Of a stretch of 64,000 nucleotides of DNA, positions 36,210-44,751 are shown piece after piece; positions within the stretch are counted from its first letter, which is position 1, and the number at the start of each line of letters is the position of its first letter. The stretch covers positions 868,001 to 932,000 of the forward strand of contig NZ_CP100390.1 in the NCBI RefSeq assembly GCF_026016465.1. The letters run 5' to 3'. Origin of the DNA: Alkalimarinus alittae (lineage in GTDB: Bacteria; Pseudomonadota; Gammaproteobacteria; Pseudomonadales; Oleiphilaceae). Position numbers and translations under genes: made by a program. The notes beneath the pieces are model-generated. The model was not told where the DNA came from, searched no databases, and saw nothing but the letters and a program-made list of their open reading frames with translations.

Positions 36210-37508
36210 GACACCCATCATAACAGTTGACAGCCCAACCAAAATACTGGATATTTAACCAGCACACTAAAACTAAAATAAGTTTGAAGTAAAAGGACTT
36301 TACCTCATGCCTAAAGCCAGAAAAACGCTCATATCTCTTGAGGATACCCCCTATTACCATTGCGTTTCCCGCTGTGTTCGCCGTAGCTTTCTATGTGGTG
36401 AAGACAAGCTAACAGGGGCCAATTATGAACATCGCCGCCAATGGGTAGAAAAAAAACTTATTATCCTATCTGGCGTATTTGCGATTGATCTCTGTGCTTA
36501 CGCGGTAATGTCTAACCATACCCATGTTGTCTTAAGGGTAAACAAATCTAAAGCGGAATCATGGACAAACCGCCAAGTCATTGAACGTTGGCACCAACTA
36601 TACGCCGGTAACTATCTCTCTCAACGTTTTATGGCGCGACAATCACTAGGAGTAGCTGAAAAAAAGCAACTCGATACTTTCGTTCAAGCTTGGCGTGAGC
36701 GCCTCTTCAGCATCAGCTGGTTTATGCGGAATTTAAACGAGCACATTGCTCGGCAAGCAAACCGTGAAGATAAGTGTACTGGTCGGTTTTGGGAAGGTCG
36801 CTTCAAATCTCAAGCACTACTTGATGATAAAGCATTAGCCGCCTGCATGGCCTATGTTGACCTAAACCCTGTCAGAGCTTGCATGGCTGATACCCCAGAA
36901 ACCTCAGACCACACCTCAGTCAAAGAACGGATTAGATGTACTCAGAACGCCGAACGAATTCACCAACCTAAGCATCTGTTAGCGTTTGTGGGCAACCCAC
37001 GACAAAATATGCCTGATGGCCTACCCTTTGAACTTAACGACTATTTAGCGCTGGTCGATCTGACAGGCAAGGTATACAGAAATGATAAACGAGGCAGTAT
37101 TAATCAACACCTTCCGCCACTATTGGAACGTTTGTCATTAACGCAAAATCAATGGGAAGCGCTCACCCGAGACTTCGAAAAGCACTTCTCTTATTTTGTA
37201 GGCAGCGCTAACTCAATTAAAGTGGCTTATCAAAGGCAAGGTTATACACGGAGCCCAGGACTACGTAGCTGTTTAGCGCTACTTTCACCCTAGTTACCTC
37301 TCACATATATATAAACATTAGGGAGACCTAAGGCGTTCCCCTACTCGTTAATTAGCTGTAACCACCTAAATATCGGCAGAGGCTCTCTTTGACGCTAGCA
37401 TTATTCGTCAAACGGCTCAAATTCTATTATTTTCAGTCAGCATTAATTGTTTATTGCCTCTTTCTTAAAGCGTCGTTTAGGTATTTGTATTTTTATACGA
37501 TGGGTGTC
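36210..37508 (+). mobile_element. IS200-like/RAYT element, copy A
   Basis: About 1.3 kb bounded by GACACCCATC (36210-36219) and GATGGGTGTC (37499-37508), an exact inverted pair. Identity with copy B begins at about 36202 (ATTACCTAG). It carries one transposase gene and, near its right end, a subterminal hairpin AGGGAGACC...TTCCCCT at 37320-37342 that copy B also keeps. No target duplication is visible, as expected for Y1 transposases. Part of the right end is repeated once more just outside. Confidence 0.8.
36307..37293 (+). CDS. Y1 (REP-associated/IS200-like) transposase, copy A
   Basis: 328 residues. [15 protein letters not shown] contains the HxH metal pair (His71, His73) of Y1 HUH transposases and [12 protein letters not shown] is the usual region of the catalytic tyrosine. 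The protein is longer than IS200 TnpA and has the C-terminal extension of the REP-associated tyrosine transposase (RAYT/COG1943) group. AAAGGA lies about ten bases before the ATG. It differs from copy B at about 15 residues, so it is an independent, older copy and looks intact. Confidence 0.9.
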   Translation: MPKARKTLISLEDTPYYHCVSRCVRRSFLCGEDKLTGANYEHRRQWVEKKLIILSGVFAIDLCAYAVMSNHTHVVLRVNKSKAESWTNRQVIERWHQLYAGNYLSQRFMARQSLGVAEKKQLDTFVQAWRERLFSISWFMRNLNEHIARQANREDKCTGRFWEGRFKSQALLDDKALAACMAYVDLNPVRACMADTPETSDHTSVKERIRCTQNAERIHQPKHLLAFVGNPRQNMPDGLPFELNDYLALVDLTGKVYRNDKRGSINQHLPPLLERLSLTQNQWEALTRDFEKHFSYFVGSANSIKVAYQRQGYTRSPGLRSCLALLSP

Positions 37509-37569
37509 TGGTTAATTTGTGGTTAGTTTTGGTTAATTTGTTTATACGATGGGTGTCTGGTTAATTTGT
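37492..37569. repeat. 49-bp tandem duplication at the right end of element A
   Basis: The 29 bases TTTATACGATGGGTGTCTGG plus TTAATTTGT occur at 37492-37520 and again at 37541-37569, a period of 49. The element end GATGGGTGTC is therefore present twice. It may result from a one-ended or repeated transposition event. Confidence 0.8.
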
Positions 37570-38138
37570 TAATCAAGATGCCCGATGCGGTGCTAAAACT
37601 GGTTGAGAGAATGAATTACTCTGAATTTATGAATAACATCATTCACAATCGAGCCGATAACTTTACAGCTGTGACCAATCGACTTAATGAAAACGAGTGG
37701 AAAGAGCTGGATCAATACCTGAATACCATTAAGCAGAATAAAGCCCTTGATGAACTTGATGCCGCAGACTATTACCTATTTAAAAGTCTGATGCATGAGC
37801 CCTTTTTGATCTTTCCAGAAGGCTCTCGATCATATAACGAGGAAAATGGTGATATCACCATGAAATACGTTAACCCTCGCTTTATGCAGGCTTACCTCCG
37901 CCCCGGCGATGTCATTTTGCCTATCAATATTGTCGGTGGCTCAGATATCACCAATGGTTGGAAACTAAGCCCTGCAACGCTCGGTGTATCGGTGGCAAAA
38001 CCTTATAAGGTCACCGCTCAAATGATCGAAAATTACGAGACTGAAGGCCTGAATGTAATGCGAACGATTGCGGCATTACCCAATATCAAAAATGTTCATT
38101 TTGATGAAGACGTACAATCTCGAAAAAGAAGATTATAA
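37566..38138 (+). pseudogene. 5'-truncated PlsC-like acyltransferase
   Basis: 190 codons containing EPFLIFPEGSRSYNEE, the FPEGxRS motif that binds glycerol phosphate in 1-acylglycerol-3-phosphate acyltransferases of the PlsC type, and LPINIVGGSDITNGW. The catalytic HxxxxD motif that should stand about 80-100 residues before FPEG is not in the expected place, and the frame begins at the end of transposase element A. The 5' part with the active site is therefore missing. It could still give a short protein from the TTG at 37566 or the ATG at 37578, but not an active enzyme. It converges on the next gene, overlapping it by six bases. Confidence 0.7.
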
Positions 38139-38693
38139 CCTCACTATACGGTCATAAGTGTTCTGTCTATCTGGTGATAAATCATGACGATCAACATCAA
38201 ACTGCTTAAAATCCTTAGCCACCATTTTTTGGAGTGTTTCAGGCGCCAACGCCAGAACATCCAGTAATTTTAGCGGGTACGTTTCAAAACAATAACTCAG
38301 CACATCAATGGCCATTTTCTTCTTTAAGTTTTTAAGGATATCTGCGGCCAGCTCTTTATCTAGATAGACCGAGATATCTCCCACATATGACACAGGCAAA
38401 CCAGATATAACCCCCATGATTTGCTTCATACTGAGCTCCTGAGTAATCATTGCCGCAATGGAAGGAGAAAAATACCGGGGGATCATCGGACATAAAATCA
38501 TGTTAGGAATATATTTCATTAACATCGCGAGGGATTTAAACATATTCACAAGAGCTTCTTCTTCACGCCTCAGCACGTGCTCCATAAACTCACGGAGGTG
38601 ATTCACTTGGGCTGGAGTCAGTTCATCTAAAAACTCTGGCGACTCCCCAAGTGAAATCTCAACAAAATACTCTAAATTGCGTTGATGCTGCAT
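38133..38693 (-). CDS. Unknown protein following the hydroxylase genes
   Basis: 186 residues, mostly helical. Two related helical hairpins can be seen: SMKQIMGVISGLPVSYVGDI with SVYLDKELAADIL, and AIDVLSYCFETYPLKLLDVL with ALAPETLQKMV. Similar repeated helical hairpins occur in MgtE-N-type domains, but I would not assign the family. No signal peptide; one segment (NMILCPMIPRYFSP) is moderately hydrophobic. It is the third gene of the leftward hydroxylase operon, 94 bases after the XylM-like gene, so it may be an accessory or regulatory protein for it. Confidence 0.6.
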   Translation of the reverse strand: MQHQRNLEYFVEISLGESPEFLDELTPAQVNHLREFMEHVLRREEEALVNMFKSLAMLMKYIPNMILCPMIPRYFSPSIAAMITQELSMKQIMGVISGLPVSYVGDISVYLDKELAADILKNLKKKMAIDVLSYCFETYPLKLLDVLALAPETLQKMVAKDFKQFDVDRHDLSPDRQNTYDRIVRL

Positions 38694-38787
38694 GACAATG
38701 AAACTCCTTTAAATACGTTAACACTTTATTATTTTAGTGACCCCTTACAGTGCCAATTGAGACGTTTATCGTAAGGGGGAGATACCT

Positions 38788-39972
38788 CTAATTAACTGGA
38801 TACAGCGGGTCATTTACCGCATTCATAAAGGCTGGAATGCCGCTTCTCTCATTCGCCGATTTTGCCAATTCCAGCTCTTCTTTTGATGCGTATTTTCTAT
38901 CCCAAGCGAGCACCTTGGGTGTCATTAAGTGATGCCAAAGCGGCGGTATAAGTGCCACGATAATGGTCGTTAAGTAGCCATTCACCATCATAGGCGCATC
39001 TGAATAGGGCCTTAGGTCTTGATAAGGTACATTTCCATCTGCATGGTGGTGAGAATGCCGAGTAAGATTAAACATCGCCCAAGAACTAATACGCTTGTTA
39101 GTATTCCAGGAATGTCTTGGTTGAACCGCTACATCGGGATTTCTCACCATCCCGTAATGCTCCATATAGTTAACAATTTCCAATAGAGACTTACCCCATA
39201 ACCCGCAAGCGATAAAAAACAAACAAGCCTCAAGGCCACCCATTAAAAATGCCACGACAACAAGTACCAAGCTCATTAAATGCCCTCTTATCACGCCATT
39301 ACTCAGAGAAAAAGGTCCTTTACCGTGCTTACCGAGCCGTTCTTTTTCTAGCGCCCAAGCGCTTACATTGCCTTTAATCGTTGATGCAATAATATGAAAA
39401 TAGACATTACGACCTCGAGGGGCTGTCGCAGGGTCATTAATGGTTGAAACATAACGATGATGACCGTAAACATGCTCAATAGAAAAAATCGTGTCAAAAC
39501 TAAACGATAATAACCAGCGCCCTACCAGCATCGAAATAGGGTCCCAAGTTCTATGTGTTAACTCATGGGCGGTGATCGTACCAACCATGCCAATCATCAA
39601 TCCCGTCACGATAAAGGTTAATATAGAGTGATACCATTGGCTGCCCTCTCTTGCGGCAATCACATCATAACCGGTCAAATGGCTTATCAATGCACCAAAC
39701 CCTAAGGGGTCTCCCGAGCAAACACTCCAGACGGCAGAGAAGACGATTAACGAAAGCAATGGCAATGCAGCCCATAACTGAACAGTCAGGATTGCGGGGT
39801 GCTTAAAGGTAGGTGTTGAAGTGTCGTCGCCACATACGGCATCTCCCAACATATAGGCTATTAATATAATCAGTAGCCCCGCGGTCACATAGTGCCCCCC
39901 CATTAAAATAGCGCAAAGAGCAGCCAAACCGATGGCATGAAACAAGAAGTATTTTAAATATTGAAAAATCAT
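38788..39972 (-). CDS. XylM-like membrane di-iron hydrocarbon hydroxylase
   Basis: 394 residues from the ATG at 39972, which has AAGGGAAGGG upstream; a start at 40038 would overlap the upstream gene. Six or so membrane segments and the histidine clusters of the AlkB/XylM family are present: HELTH (136-140), EHVYGHH (166-172), NYMEHYG (His272) and RHSHHHADG (306-310). The wording around the last clusters and the C-terminal part (LRPYSDAPMM, LIPPLWHHLM, WDRKYAS) follows xylene monooxygenase XylM more closely than alkane hydroxylase AlkB. It should hydroxylate a methyl group of an aromatic or alkyl hydrocarbon using O2 and electrons from the reductase encoded 16 bases upstream. Confidence 0.85.
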   Translation of the reverse strand: MIFQYLKYFLFHAIGLAALCAILMGGHYVTAGLLIILIAYMLGDAVCGDDTSTPTFKHPAILTVQLWAALPLLSLIVFSAVWSVCSGDPLGFGALISHLTGYDVIAAREGSQWYHSILTFIVTGLMIGMVGTITAHELTHRTWDPISMLVGRWLLSFSFDTIFSIEHVYGHHRYVSTINDPATAPRGRNVYFHIIASTIKGNVSAWALEKERLGKHGKGPFSLSNGVIRGHLMSLVLVVVAFLMGGLEACLFFIACGLWGKSLLEIVNYMEHYGMVRNPDVAVQPRHSWNTNKRISSWAMFNLTRHSHHHADGNVPYQDLRPYSDAPMMVNGYLTTIIVALIPPLWHHLMTPKVLAWDRKYASKEELELAKSANERSGIPAFMNAVNDPLYPVN

Positions 39973-39988
39973 ATACGTTACCCTTCCC

Positions 39989-41029
39989 TTAATTAGCATC
40001 GGCATATACGGAGACAAACCGGTCTGTATAAATTTCACTGTGATCGATCCCCATTGACGCTAGTTTTTCAACGCAGTCATCGACCATCACTGGAGGCCCA
40101 CATAGATAAGCTTGGGTGCTTTCGGTGCCATATCTTTCAAGATATTCGCCGACAAAACCTCTCGCGCCTTGCCATGTACTTTCTTCAGGTTCTGAAGACA
40201 ACACGGGTACAAAGTTAAAGGTGTTAGGCCATGAGCTTGCTATTTCGGCCATATCATCCAAACAATAAAGATCGGCTTGTGTTCGAGCCCCCAACAGAAC
40301 AGTGACGGGGCGGTTGCACTGCTCATCTTTAGCTTTTTGTAAAATAGACAAAATAGGGCCTAAGCCACTCCCTCCGGCAACCATCAGCATATGCTTGTCA
40401 GCAGGCCTTAGAAAAAACTCTCCCATGGGGCTATCGATCTCTACGGATTCATCGACAACACGATGGGTGTTAATAAACGTAGAAAGAACCCCTCCGGGTA
40501 CATGACGGATAAAAAAGCGAACAATATTATTTTCTACGTCTGGTTTTGAGGCAAAAGAATAAGCGCGTGAAACGCCCGGCAAACAGTCCAGTGATAACAT
40601 GGCATACTGGCCCGCCTTATAGATCACCACCTGATCCAGCTGAATCTCTAGCATCGTAATATCATGCGTTAGTCGCTTTTGATCAATGACCTTGCCCCTG
40701 ATTTGTCTATTCGCGGCTTTACTGAGATCAACTTCAATGGTGACATCTGATGATTTAGGTATGCTCTGACAGGCTAAGATATAGCCCTCTTGCACTTCTT
40801 CAGCAGAGAGTAAATAGCTCGCATCTGAAAATGCTTTTACCTTCCCGCTGGTCAACTTGCATTTACAAACCGCACAGCCACCCACTTTGCAGCTATAGGG
40901 GAAGTTAATTCCATTACGCAATGCGGCCGTAAGTATTGTTTCTTTTGACTTAACCGCCACATCTATTTGATTGATTTGCATGGCCTTTGGGCCACTTGAA
41001 AAAAAAGAAAGCATGGTTATAGGCTCCAT
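39989..41029 (-). CDS. XylA-like ferredoxin-NAD(P)H reductase, electron donor of the hydroxylase
   Basis: 346 residues. The N-terminal plant-type ferredoxin has ligands Cys47, Cys52, Cys55 and Cys87 (SCKVGGCAVC, then ILACQS). A flavin-binding domain with RAYSFAS (RxYS) and an NAD(P)-binding domain with VAGGSGLGPILSIL and YLCGPPVMVDD follow. This fused layout is that of XylA, the partner of XylM, and of BenC/TmoF-like reductases. AGGTAACA lies before the ATG. It is the first gene of the operon, upstream of the hydroxylase, whereas in TOL plasmids xylM precedes xylA. It moves electrons from NAD(P)H through FAD and the [2Fe-2S] cluster to the di-iron centre. Confidence 0.9.
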   Translation of the reverse strand: MEPITMLSFFSSGPKAMQINQIDVAVKSKETILTAALRNGINFPYSCKVGGCAVCKCKLTSGKVKAFSDASYLLSAEEVQEGYILACQSIPKSSDVTIEVDLSKAANRQIRGKVIDQKRLTHDITMLEIQLDQVVIYKAGQYAMLSLDCLPGVSRAYSFASKPDVENNIVRFFIRHVPGGVLSTFINTHRVVDESVEIDSPMGEFFLRPADKHMLMVAGGSGLGPILSILQKAKDEQCNRPVTVLLGARTQADLYCLDDMAEIASSWPNTFNFVPVLSSEPEESTWQGARGFVGEYLERYGTESTQAYLCGPPVMVDDCVEKLASMGIDHSEIYTDRFVSVYADAN

Positions 41030-41086
41030 TATTGTTACCTGACAACCAGTTTAATAGAACCGCCTCGCCTCATAGGTGGCTTTTTT

Positions 41087-41133
41087 TGACACTTAACAGT
41101 CTTTTTATGACAAAATAGGGTCATTAATTGACA
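41087..41133. promoter_or_regulatory. Three TGACA motifs at exact 21-bp spacing: probable AraC-type operator
   Basis: TGACA occurs at 41087, 41108 and 41129, each 21 bases apart, in the 171-base gap between the divergent reductase and AraC-family genes. Direct half-sites two helical turns apart are how AraC-type regulators bind DNA. An ATGAC/GTCAT palindrome overlaps the middle copy. The last one, TTGACA at 41128, could also be a -35 box for the regulator gene. Confidence 0.6.
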
Positions 41134-41200
41134 AATAACATATTTCTCTCTTTTTAAAACATCAAACGCTTGCTCACAAACACAAAAAGGGGGTTCTGCA

Positions 41201-42205
41201 GTGAATCTTAATGATATAAAAATCCCTGGCGTCTATCTTTTTGCCCTTTCTGAATGTATGGACGACTTCGGTATAGAACCTTTTCGATGGCTTAAGGGAA
41301 GTGGATTCACAAAAATTGACTCTTCGTTTATCGAATCTTCTATTGACTTCCCTGTTTTCAGAACGCTCGTTCTAAGGGCCGTTAGATGCTCAAAAAATCA
41401 GGCATTAGGTATATCGGTGGGGCACCGTCTATCACTACAATCTCACGGTGTTCTCGGTTTTGCATTAATGAATTGCGATAACTTGCTATCAGCGATCAAG
41501 TTGGTTGAGCAATATATTTCTATTCGTATGCCATTGGTAAAACTAACGGTAAATTATCAAAATGGTCTATTTATCGCTTTATTAGAAGAGAACATTCCTC
41601 TTAATGATCTACGGATTATTATTTTTGATGCCATATTAGTCACCATTAAAGCCGCGCTTGACCAATTAATGCCCAGTTTGAAGAAAGACCTGACCTTATG
41701 CTTTCCCTACGCTCGCCATAAAAATGTGCCGTACGGAAATTTAAGTGAATGTACTCTGCAATTTAACGAACCGGCTGCCTCAATTCAATTCTCGCAACAC
41801 TACCTGAGTGAGCCGATTCCTTTTGCCAATCTAGCGGGGTATTTAGAGGCTGAAATGCTTTGCTCTAAAGAGCTTAAATCACTAGAACACGAGACAACGT
41901 ATAAAAGTAAGATCAAACAGAAACTTTTAGAAAACACGGAGTTTCCCACTCAAACTGTTATGGCATCTTGGTTCAATATGACTTCTAGAACATTACATAG
42001 ACGATTAATAGCAGAAGGGACATCTTATCGAGAAATTCTCGAAGAAGTAAAACAAGCGCTGGCAATCACTTATCTAGCCAACAGCAAAATGACCATTAAA
42101 GAAATAGCTTACTTTCTTGGCTATGAAGATGATAGAAACTTTAGTCGTGCATTTAAGCGTTGGAAAGGCCTGTCTCCTTCCAAATACCGCTCACTCAATT
42201 TATAG
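41201..42205 (+). CDS. AraC-family regulator of the hydroxylase operon
   Basis: 334 residues from a GTG with AAAGGGGG upstream. The N-terminal 190 residues match the arabinose-binding-like domain of the OruR/ArgR-type AraC subgroup (ISVGHRLSLQSHGVLGFALM). The C-terminal DNA-binding domain has two helix-turn-helices: VMASWFNMTSRTLHRRL and TIKEIAYFLGYEDDRNFSR, followed by FKRWKGLSPSKYR. It is divergent from the reductase-hydroxylase operon, with three TGACA sites between them, so it very likely controls that operon, perhaps in response to a hydrocarbon or fatty acid. The inducer is unknown. Confidence 0.9.
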   Translation: MNLNDIKIPGVYLFALSECMDDFGIEPFRWLKGSGFTKIDSSFIESSIDFPVFRTLVLRAVRCSKNQALGISVGHRLSLQSHGVLGFALMNCDNLLSAIKLVEQYISIRMPLVKLTVNYQNGLFIALLEENIPLNDLRIIIFDAILVTIKAALDQLMPSLKKDLTLCFPYARHKNVPYGNLSECTLQFNEPAASIQFSQHYLSEPIPFANLAGYLEAEMLCSKELKSLEHETTYKSKIKQKLLENTEFPTQTVMASWFNMTSRTLHRRLIAEGTSYREILEEVKQALAITYLANSKMTIKEIAYFLGYEDDRNFSRAFKRWKGLSPSKYRSLNL

Positions 42206-42215
42206 GCGTGGTGAC

Positions 42216-42257
42216 AACAAGAAGCCAAGGCATTAAACATGACCTTGGCTTCTTGTT
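42216..42257. terminator. Strong hairpin between araC-type gene and csp remnant
   Basis: AACAAGAAGCCAAGG and CCTTGGCTTCTTGTT are exact complements (15 bp) around a 12-base loop, 11 bases after the regulator stop. It can end transcripts from both sides, though the following T-content (CGGTTT) is low. Confidence 0.8.
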
Positions 42258-42289
42258 CGGTTTACTCGTAACGTTACGCTACTAGCAAC

Positions 42290-42472
42290 CTATAATGGTA
42301 TAACATTAGTCGCACAAGGCCCTTTCTGCCCTTGCCCTTCTTCATACTCTACTTGCTGACCATCATTTAGTGTTGCATAACCCGATGTTTTTATTTCTGA
42401 GTGGTGAACAAAAAGGTCTTTACCGCCCTCTTCTGGCGTAATGAAACCGAAACCTTTATCTGCATAGAGTGA
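42290..42472 (-). pseudogene. 5'-truncated cold-shock protein gene
   Basis: The frame reads [20 protein letters not shown] (RNP motifs of the cold-shock domain) and ends [12 protein letters not shown], the C-terminal two thirds of a CspA-type protein. The first about 13 residues (usually ending VKWFN) are lost because element B begins at 42473. A fused frame continues into the element but is not a meaningful protein. Confidence 0.85.
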
Positions 42473-43777
42473 ATTACCTAGACACCCATCATAACAGTTG
42501 ACAGCCCAACCAAAATACTGGATATTTAACCAGCACACTAAAACTAAAATAAGTTTGAAGTAAAAGGACTTTACCTCATGCCTAAAGCCAGAAAAACGCT
42601 CATATCTCTTGAGGATACCCCCTATTACCATTGCGTTTCCCGCTGTGTTCGCCGTAGCTTTCTATGTGGTGAAGACAAGCTAACAGGGGCCAATTATGAA
42701 CATCGCCGCCAATGGGTAGAAAAAAGACTTATTAGCCTATCTGGCGTATTTGCCATTGATCTCTGTGCTTACGCGGTAATGTCTAACCATACTCATATTG
42801 TCTTAAGGGTAAACAAATCTAGAGCTGAATCATGGACAAACCACCAAGTCATTGAACACTGGCACCAACTATACGCGGGTAACTATCTATCTCAACGCTT
42901 TATGGCTGGACAAACACTAGGAGTAGCTGAAAAAAAGCAACTCGACACTTTCGTTCAAGCTTGGCGTGAGCGCCTCTTCAGCATCAGTTGGTTTATGCGA
43001 AACTTAAACGAGCACATTGCTCGGCAAGCAAACCGTGAAGATAATTGTACTGGCCGATTTTGGGAAGGACGCTTCAAATCTCAAGCACTACTCGATGATA
43101 AAGCATTAGCCGCCTGCATGGCCTATGTTGACCTAAACCCTGTAAGGGCTTGCATGGCTGATACCCCAGAAACCTCAGACCACACCTCGGTCAAAGAACG
43201 GATTAGATGTACTCAGAACGCCAAACGGATTCACCAACCTAAGCATCTGTTAGCGTTTGTGGGCAACCCACGACAAAATATGCCTGATGGCCTACCCTTT
43301 GAACTTAACGATTATCTAGCACTGCTAGATCAGACGGGTAAGGTATACCGAAATGATAAACGAGGCAGCATTAATCAACACCTTCCGCCACTATTGGAAC
43401 GTCTATCATTAACTCAAGATCAATGGAAAGCGCTCACCCGAGACTTCGAAAAGCACTTCTCTTATTTTGTTGGCAGCGCTAACTCAATTAAAGTGGTTTA
43501 TCAAAGGCAAGGTTATACACGGAGCCCAGGACTAAGTAGCTGTTTGGCGCTACTTTCACCCTAGTCTAACACCACATATATAAACATCAGGGAGACCTAA
43601 GGAGCTCCCCTGCCTGCGAATTAGTTTTAACGACCTAAATACTGGCAGAGGCACTCTCTGAAGCGAATATTATTAGTCAAACTGCTCAAATCCTATATTT
43701 ATTGTCAACGTTAAGTGTCTATTGCCTCTTTCTTGAAGCGTCGTTTAGGTTTTTGTATTTCTTTTCGGTGGGTGTCT
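42473..43777 (+). mobile_element. IS200-like/RAYT element, copy B
   Basis: Same organisation and orientation as copy A. The left end ATTACCTAGACACCCATC starts at 42473, with GACACCCATC at 42481; the right end is GGTGGGTGTC at 43767-43776, one base different from copy A. The subterminal hairpin AGGGAGACC...CTCCCCT is at 43589-43611. Non-coding ends have diverged between copies more than the gene has. The right border was placed where identity with copy A stops and the helicase frame begins. Confidence 0.8.
42578..43564 (+). CDS. Y1 (REP-associated/IS200-like) transposase, copy B
   Basis: 328 residues, with HxH at His71/His73 in [11 protein letters not shown] and [11 protein letters not shown], as in copy A. 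Around 15 residues differ (for example RLISLS for KLIILS, MAGQTL for MARQSL), spread along the protein, which means the two copies did not arise by a very recent duplication. The frame is intact, so both could be active. Confidence 0.9.
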   Translation: MPKARKTLISLEDTPYYHCVSRCVRRSFLCGEDKLTGANYEHRRQWVEKRLISLSGVFAIDLCAYAVMSNHTHIVLRVNKSRAESWTNHQVIEHWHQLYAGNYLSQRFMAGQTLGVAEKKQLDTFVQAWRERLFSISWFMRNLNEHIARQANREDNCTGRFWEGRFKSQALLDDKALAACMAYVDLNPVRACMADTPETSDHTSVKERIRCTQNAKRIHQPKHLLAFVGNPRQNMPDGLPFELNDYLALLDQTGKVYRNDKRGSINQHLPPLLERLSLTQDQWKALTRDFEKHFSYFVGSANSIKVVYQRQGYTRSPGLSSCLALLSP

Positions 43778-44393
43778 TGTTAGTAGCACCCATCAGGATA
43801 TAGAGAAGAGGGCGCCGATACCTCATAAAGCGAAAGAATTCTTAAGGCAGGCTGAGTTATCGTCAAAATTCTCAGCAATGCTCGACTTACTAAAAGAAAT
43901 TAAGCGTAAGAATGAAAAGGTTCTTATATTTGCGTCGACTAAAAGCGTCCAAGCATACGTGGCCGCAATTGTAGGGGTATTGTTCAAGATCCCGGTAGAA
44001 ATCATTAACGGTGAAACGAAAGCTGTTGCGACGAAAAAGGACACGGCAACACGCAAAGCCATCATAGATAAATTCCAGGAACAAGACGGCTTCGCAGTTA
44101 TCGTTATGTCACCGGTCGCTGCAGGTGTTGGATTAACGGTTACCGGTGCCAATAACGTCATACATTTAGAACGTCATTGGAATCCGGCCAAAGAAGCGCA
44201 GGCTACTGATAGGGTATATAGGATAGGCCAAAAGAAAGACGTTAACGTTTACATACCCATGGCTCTTCATCCTACTCTTAAATCTTTTGATCTTCAGCTT
44301 AACAGCCTGTTGAGTAATAAGATCGACTTAAGCGATGCTGTTGTTTCAAATGCTACAGTAGAAGCGGATGATCTTATGAGCTGTTTTAGTTAG
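43776..44393 (+). pseudogene. 5'-truncated SNF2-type helicase
   Basis: About 205 codons from the edge of element B. The frame is open from 43776 (THQDIEKRAPIPHKAKEF) into KVLIFASTKSVQAYVAAIVG (motif IV), SPVAAGVGLTVTGANNVIHL (motif V) and QATDRVYRIGQKK (motif VI), so this is the second RecA lobe of a Snf2-family translocase. The first lobe with Walker A and DEAH is missing. The first internal ATG is 43878. It cannot be an active motor; it is followed by a small gene that was probably part of the same operon. Confidence 0.8.
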
Positions 44394-44412
44394 TTTTTAA
44401 AAGGAGGTTGGT

Positions 44413-44646
44413 ATGTCTGATGGTACAAGTGAGGAGTGTATCGAAGATCAAAAGTTAGACCCTTTTCTAATACATGAAGCGTTGGATAGGTCGAACCTGG
44501 TACTCGATCAACTGGAGAGGGCTCTAGGCGAAAACTCCGTTATTCAAAATGACAGGGAAACCAAAGCGCTTTACGACAAGGCAGTCGAAAGTCTAGCAGA
44601 TCTTTATCAACTGCTCGGCCAGAAGTCGTTTGCATATCGAGGGTGA
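44413..44646 (+). CDS. Small acidic protein of 77 residues behind the helicase remnant
   Basis: A very good AAAGGAGG stands before the ATG at 44413. The protein, starting MSDGTSEECIEDQKLDPFL, is acidic and helical (LVLDQLERALGE, ALYDKAVESLADLYQLLGQ). No family is recognised. It begins 19 bases after the SNF2 fragment, so it was probably co-transcribed with the intact helicase gene. A hairpin with a T-run follows at 44,701. Confidence 0.65.
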   Translation: MSDGTSEECIEDQKLDPFLIHEALDRSNLVLDQLERALGENSVIQNDRETKALYDKAVESLADLYQLLGQKSFAYRG

Positions 44647-44700
44647 ACGTTTAACAGGCATTTGTTAATCATCCGTCGTTTTTCTTAAATGAGTATGAGG

Positions 44701-44751
44701 CTCGCTAGAGTGTTTGACCGATCATATAACTACTGCGTCTAGCGAGTTTTT
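44701..44751 (+). terminator. Hairpin with T-run
   Basis: CTCGCTAGA at 44701 pairs exactly with TCTAGCGAG at 44738, followed by TTTTTA. The 28-base loop is long. It lies 54 bases after the stop of the 77-residue gene and likely ends that transcript. The stretch 44,752-44,990 holds nothing else I can identify. Confidence 0.6.

Noticed and set aside
36178-36360. Small protein beginning [13 protein letters not shown] on the minus strand at both transposase copies
   Set aside because: It is the reverse strand of the element's left end and transposase start, repeated only because the element is.
38788-40038. Plain alkane hydroxylase AlkB with a start at 40038
   Set aside because: The C-terminal half and the fused ferredoxin-reductase partner fit XylM/XylA better, and the start at 39972 has a strong ribosome-binding site and does not overlap the upstream gene.
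42290-42631. A 113-residue cold-shock fusion protein
   Set aside because: The first half is the transposase element end read backwards; the cold-shock gene is simply truncated.
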